Positions 6,707 to 8,688 of a DNA stretch of 8,688 bases are shown here, piece after piece (position 1 is the stretch's first letter; every line of letters begins with the position of its first letter). The DNA is taken from the NCBI GenBank assembly GCA_937891565.1, contig CALAHA010000026.1:1-8688 (forward strand), in the 5' to 3' direction. The DNA is from an uncultured Ilumatobacter sp. (lineage in GTDB: Bacteria; Actinomycetota; Acidimicrobiia; Acidimicrobiales; Ilumatobacteraceae). Below the pieces are notes generated by a model that was not told the DNA's origin, made no database searches, and saw only the letters and a list, made by a program, of their open reading frames with translations. Position numbers and translations under genes: made by a program.

Positions 6707-7454
6707 GCGACCGGCGCACTGCCAGTACCCAGCCGACGGCGACACAGAACGCAAAGATGAACCACTGGAACGCGTACGACAGATGATTGCCTTCGCTCAG
6801 CTCTGGTGGGTCGAGAAGTTGCGGATCGCCAGGCCCGACTGCAGGAGAACTTTCCAGCAGTTCGACGTACATTGGGATGTAGTCAAGGCCAGGAGACCCG
6901 GCAGCAATCTGGTCGATGTCGACCCGCCGCAGCTCGGTGATCACGTTTTGTTCGGCATCGCTCAAGCCGCCCCGCTCGCGTGACTCTGACAGCCTGAGGC
7001 GTCCTTCGATCTGAACTTCTCCAGGGAACGGTGCCGGTGGCGACGCCTGAACGGCGATAGCGCCACGATTGACCAGGAGCACGGTGCCGTCTTGTGTCTC
7101 GAGTCGGGTGAGTACGTTGTCGACGGCTCCGCCACCTTGGGAGCGATTGAAAAGGACGATCTGTTCGCTGGAGTACGTGCCGGTGGTTTGCACCCTTCGA
7201 TTGACGTAGGCCTCGGGGTCAACCCGCAGCTCGTCGAGCACGCTGGCGAGCGAGACCGGTGTCTGTTCGATTTGGACAACGAAAGCAGCGTTGTCGATGC
7301 GTCGTTCGTCGAGTCGATGGAGCTGCCAGATGCCCAGGTTGCCCATCGTGACGACGGCCGCCAGCACCAAGGCGTGGAAAGCAATCCACTTGGGGCGGAA
7401 GAGGAAGCGGAACCGGGAGAGCAGCGAGGGGCCGTCTGACGTGGGAGCCATCAC
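6624..7454 (-). CDS. SURF1 family cytochrome oxidase assembly protein
   Basis: SURF1 proteins help assemble haem-copper (aa3-type) terminal oxidases and sit in the cytoplasmic membrane. The protein has the standard two-helix layout: transmembrane helix 1 at about 22-44 ending in the family signature GIWQLHRL (41-48), a long extracytoplasmic domain with VLLVNRGAI (125-133) and VQIEGRLRLSES (147-158), and helix 2 at about 228-247 preceded by NHLSYAFQWF (223-232). At 276 aa the length is usual. I chose GTG 7454, which is immediately followed by an ATG at 7451; a TACCGT box lies exactly at -12 to -7 of this GTG and there is no Shine-Dalgarno. The open frame continues upstream to 7691, but that extension is antisense to the phosphotransferase gene and non-homologous. 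The final 27 codons form an Ala/Pro/Ser-rich tail lying over the 3' end of the lycopene cyclase gene. No cytochrome oxidase genes are adjacent. Confidence 0.92.
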   Translation of the reverse strand: MMAPTSDGPSLLSRFRFLFRPKWIAFHALVLAAVVTMGNLGIWQLHRLDERRIDNAAFVVQIEQTPVSLASVLDELRVDPEAYVNRRVQTTGTYSSEQIVLFNRSQGGGAVDNVLTRLETQDGTVLLVNRGAIAVQASPPAPFPGEVQIEGRLRLSESRERGGLSDAEQNVITELRRVDIDQIAAGSPGLDYIPMYVELLESSPAVGPGDPQLLDPPELSEGNHLSYAFQWFIFAFCVAVGWVLAVRRSLTTAAAAEQMPSDFPPSGDAESTMAPA

Positions 7455-7460
7455 TATGTG

Positions 7461-7466
7461 ACGGTA
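7461..7466 (-). promoter_or_regulatory. Putative -10 box of a leaderless SURF1 promoter (TACCGT)
   Basis: TACCGT on the minus strand fits TANNNT and spans -12 to -7 when the G of GTG 7454 is +1. Using ATG 7451 as start would give a 3 nt leader instead. No -35 element is recognisable. The box shares the TACNGTC core with the other two GTG genes of the window. Confidence 0.5.
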
Positions 7467-7478
7467 TCGGTGCTTTGT

Positions 7479-7484
7479 TACTGT
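7479..7484 (+). promoter_or_regulatory. Putative -10 box of a leaderless phosphotransferase promoter (TACTGT)
   Basis: TACTGT fits TANNNT and spans -13 to -8 when the G of GTG 7492 is +1, the same spacing as at purL. GTGACG at 7458-7463 could be a poor -35 at a short 15 nt spacing. This box and the SURF1 box lie only 12 nt apart on opposite strands, so the two promoters probably compete for RNA polymerase. Confidence 0.5.
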
Positions 7485-7491
7485 CCGCTCG

Positions 7492-8526
7492 GTGGGCCCC
7501 GATGACATTACTGCTGCTCGACTCTCAGAAATTATGGGTGGTGAGGTCGGCGCGATCGAATCGACCCGAATCGGTGATGGCCTGGTCGGACTAAACCTTC
7601 GAGTGCGGCTCCTCGATGCAGCACCAGAACTTCCCGACTCGGTCGTGATCAAGTTGCCGTCCACCGACCAAACCAGTCGGGCAACGGGCATTGCGCTGCG
7701 GAACTACGAGCGAGAAGTCAAGTTTTACCTCCAGGTTGCGCACACGGTCGACATCCGTGTGCCCAAATGTCACTTCGGCGAATGGGATGAGTCCACCGGC
7801 GATTTCACCCTTGTCCTTGAAGACATGGCGCCGGCCGAGCAAGGGGACCAGGTCACCGGGTGCTCCGTCGAGCGGGCTGAGGCTGCTGTCGACGAGCTTG
7901 CGCTGCTGCATGCTCCGCGCTGGGACGATCCAACGCTTCACGACATCGACTGGCTTGGGCGACGAACGTCGACCGAGGCTGTTACTGGCGTGGCGGCGTT
8001 GTGGTCAATGTTTCACGAACCGTTTTTGGAGACTTACGCCAAGTACCTCAGTACCGAGCAGGTCGATCTCAGCCACGCGTTCGGGCTGCGAATTCTCGAC
8101 TGGATGGGCGATCGCGAAGGCCCACTCGCCATTACCCATGGTGACTACCGGCTTGACAACCTGCTGTTTGGGACCCCCGCAGGTGGCCCGGCCGTCACCG
8201 CAGTCGACTGGCAAACGCCCGGCCACGGGCCGCCGGTTGCTGATCTTGCGTATTTTTTGGGTGCCGGCCTGCTGTCGGATGAACGGTCTATTGCGGAACG
8301 ATCCTTGCTCGATCGGTACGCAGATGCGCTTGCCGAGCGCAGCGTCGACGTCGATTCGTCATGGCTGTGGACGCAATACTGCCGCGAGTCATTCGGAGGT
8401 GTGGTGATGGCGGTCGTTGCGTCTCAGGTCGTCGGCGGGAACGCTCGAAGCGAATCGATGTTTGCGGCGATGGCAACGCGCCATTTGCAACATGCGCTGG
8501 ACACCGGCGCGCTTGATCTGATCTGA
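7492..8526 (+). CDS. Ecdysteroid-kinase-like / aminoglycoside phosphotransferase-fold kinase
   Basis: A 344-residue small-molecule kinase of the APH/choline-kinase fold, closest in style to the ecdysteroid kinase-like family (EcKinase/CHK-like, COG3173-type), which is abundant in actinobacteria with mostly unknown substrates. The N-lobe shows VVIKLP (51-56, ATP-binding Lys54), YEREVKFY (72-79, helix C Glu) and LVLEDMAP (107-114, hinge). The C-lobe shows LALLHAP (136-142), the catalytic loop THGDYRLDNLLF (215-226) with Asp218 and Asn223, and VDW (238-240) in place of DFG. All kinase residues are present, so it is probably active in phosphorylating a hydroxylated metabolite. The start is GTG 7492: the in-frame TGA at 7459-7461 leaves no other ATG/GTG/TTG, and the next in-frame Met (residue 15) would cut the N-lobe. 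It is divergent from SURF1 and followed after 12 nt by a DUF4262-like gene, probably its operon partner. Clinical aminoglycoside resistance is not implied. Confidence 0.88.
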   Translation: MGPDDITAARLSEIMGGEVGAIESTRIGDGLVGLNLRVRLLDAAPELPDSVVIKLPSTDQTSRATGIALRNYEREVKFYLQVAHTVDIRVPKCHFGEWDESTGDFTLVLEDMAPAEQGDQVTGCSVERAEAAVDELALLHAPRWDDPTLHDIDWLGRRTSTEAVTGVAALWSMFHEPFLETYAKYLSTEQVDLSHAFGLRILDWMGDREGPLAITHGDYRLDNLLFGTPAGGPAVTAVDWQTPGHGPPVADLAYFLGAGLLSDERSIAERSLLDRYADALAERSVDVDSSWLWTQYCRESFGGVVMAVVASQVVGGNARSESMFAAMATRHLQHALDTGALDLI

Positions 8527-8538
8527 TCGGGGCGACTC

Positions 8539-8688
8539 ATGGAGCTTCCTGACTTTCATATTCCTCATGCCGAGAAGATCGAGTGGATGATCGAGTCCAA
8601 CGGGTGGGCGCTCGAACCCGTCCTCGCCGATCCGGACAGCGAGCCACCGATGCCGTCCTACGCGTATTCGATTGGGATGCCAGGTGCG
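8539..8688 (+). CDS. DUF4262-like protein (partial, N-terminal 50 codons)
   Basis: An open frame begins at ATG 8539 and runs 50 codons to the window edge. The stretch AEKIEWMIESNGWALEPV (residues 11-28), followed by YAYSIGMPGA (41-50), resembles the start of DUF4262 proteins. In these a G-W segment precedes a faYTvGL-like element. The family has no established function. The gene starts 12 nt after the phosphotransferase stop, with a GGGG 6 nt before the ATG, so it is likely co-transcribed. The family call rests on a short fragment and could change once the rest is seen. Confidence 0.6.
   Translation, partial: MELPDFHIPHAEKIEWMIESNGWALEPVLADPDSEPPMPSYAYSIGMPGA

Noticed and set aside
6697..6740. 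7-nt inverted repeat (GCCGTCG / CGACGGC) near the lycopene cyclase stop as a terminator
   Set aside because: The loop is 30 nt, there is no T-run on either strand, and it lies in SURF1 coding sequence. Short GC-rich repeats like this arise easily by chance.
7455..7691. N-terminal extension of SURF1 by 79 residues
   Set aside because: The extension reads backwards through the phosphotransferase N-lobe codons, is Ser/Arg/Pro-rich and has no SURF1 homology. The GTG/ATG at 7454/7451 gives the normal family length.
7492..8526. Aminoglycoside resistance gene
   Set aside because: The kinase fold is shared, but the N-lobe (YEREVKFY, LEDMAP) and length fit the ecdysteroid-kinase-like group. There is no mobile or resistance context.

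Overview
The window comes from a GC-rich bacterium, most likely a high-GC actinobacterium. My best guess is an Acidimicrobiia-type lineage such as marine Ilumatobacter relatives, but this rests on gene content and style rather than any search. Supporting signs are strong G/C use at third codon positions, GTG starts with no Shine-Dalgarno, an ecdysteroid-kinase-like phosphotransferase of the kind common in actinobacteria, SURF1, and a CrtL-type lycopene cyclase. There are eight protein genes, two of them cut by the window edges. I see no RNA genes, insertion sequences, CRISPR arrays or phage genes.

Left block (1-3204, minus strand): purL followed by purQ, two parts of FGAM synthase in de novo purine synthesis. 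PurL is 941 residues because a tandem pair of PurS-like half-domains is fused to its N-terminus. The purL stop overlaps the purQ start (ATGA). Together the two genes reproduce the domain order of the large single-chain PurL, split at the glutaminase boundary.

Middle block (3370-6706, plus strand): a tight three-gene set running away from purL. It encodes a histidine-phosphatase-family enzyme, a short GMC-family FAD oxidoreductase (5 nt gap) and a CrtL-type lycopene cyclase (4 nt overlap). This implies carotenoid chemistry, with the cyclase closing the ends of lycopene. The roles of the phosphatase and the oxidoreductase are not shown by sequence.

Right block: a SURF1-family cytochrome oxidase assembly factor (minus strand) converges on the lycopene cyclase and overlaps its 3' end by 83 nt. 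A 37-40 nt divergent gap, depending on which SURF1 start is used, separates SURF1 from an ecdysteroid-kinase-like phosphotransferase (plus strand). That gene is followed after 12 nt by the start of a DUF4262-like gene cut by the window end.

The most distinctive regulatory pattern is a shared TACNGTC box placed 6-7 nt before three GTG starts (purL, SURF1, phosphotransferase). It suggests leaderless transcription from -10-only promoters. Most of the window is core metabolism. The less ordinary parts are the PurS-PurS-PurL architecture, the phosphatase/GMC/cyclase operon and the leaderless divergent promoters.
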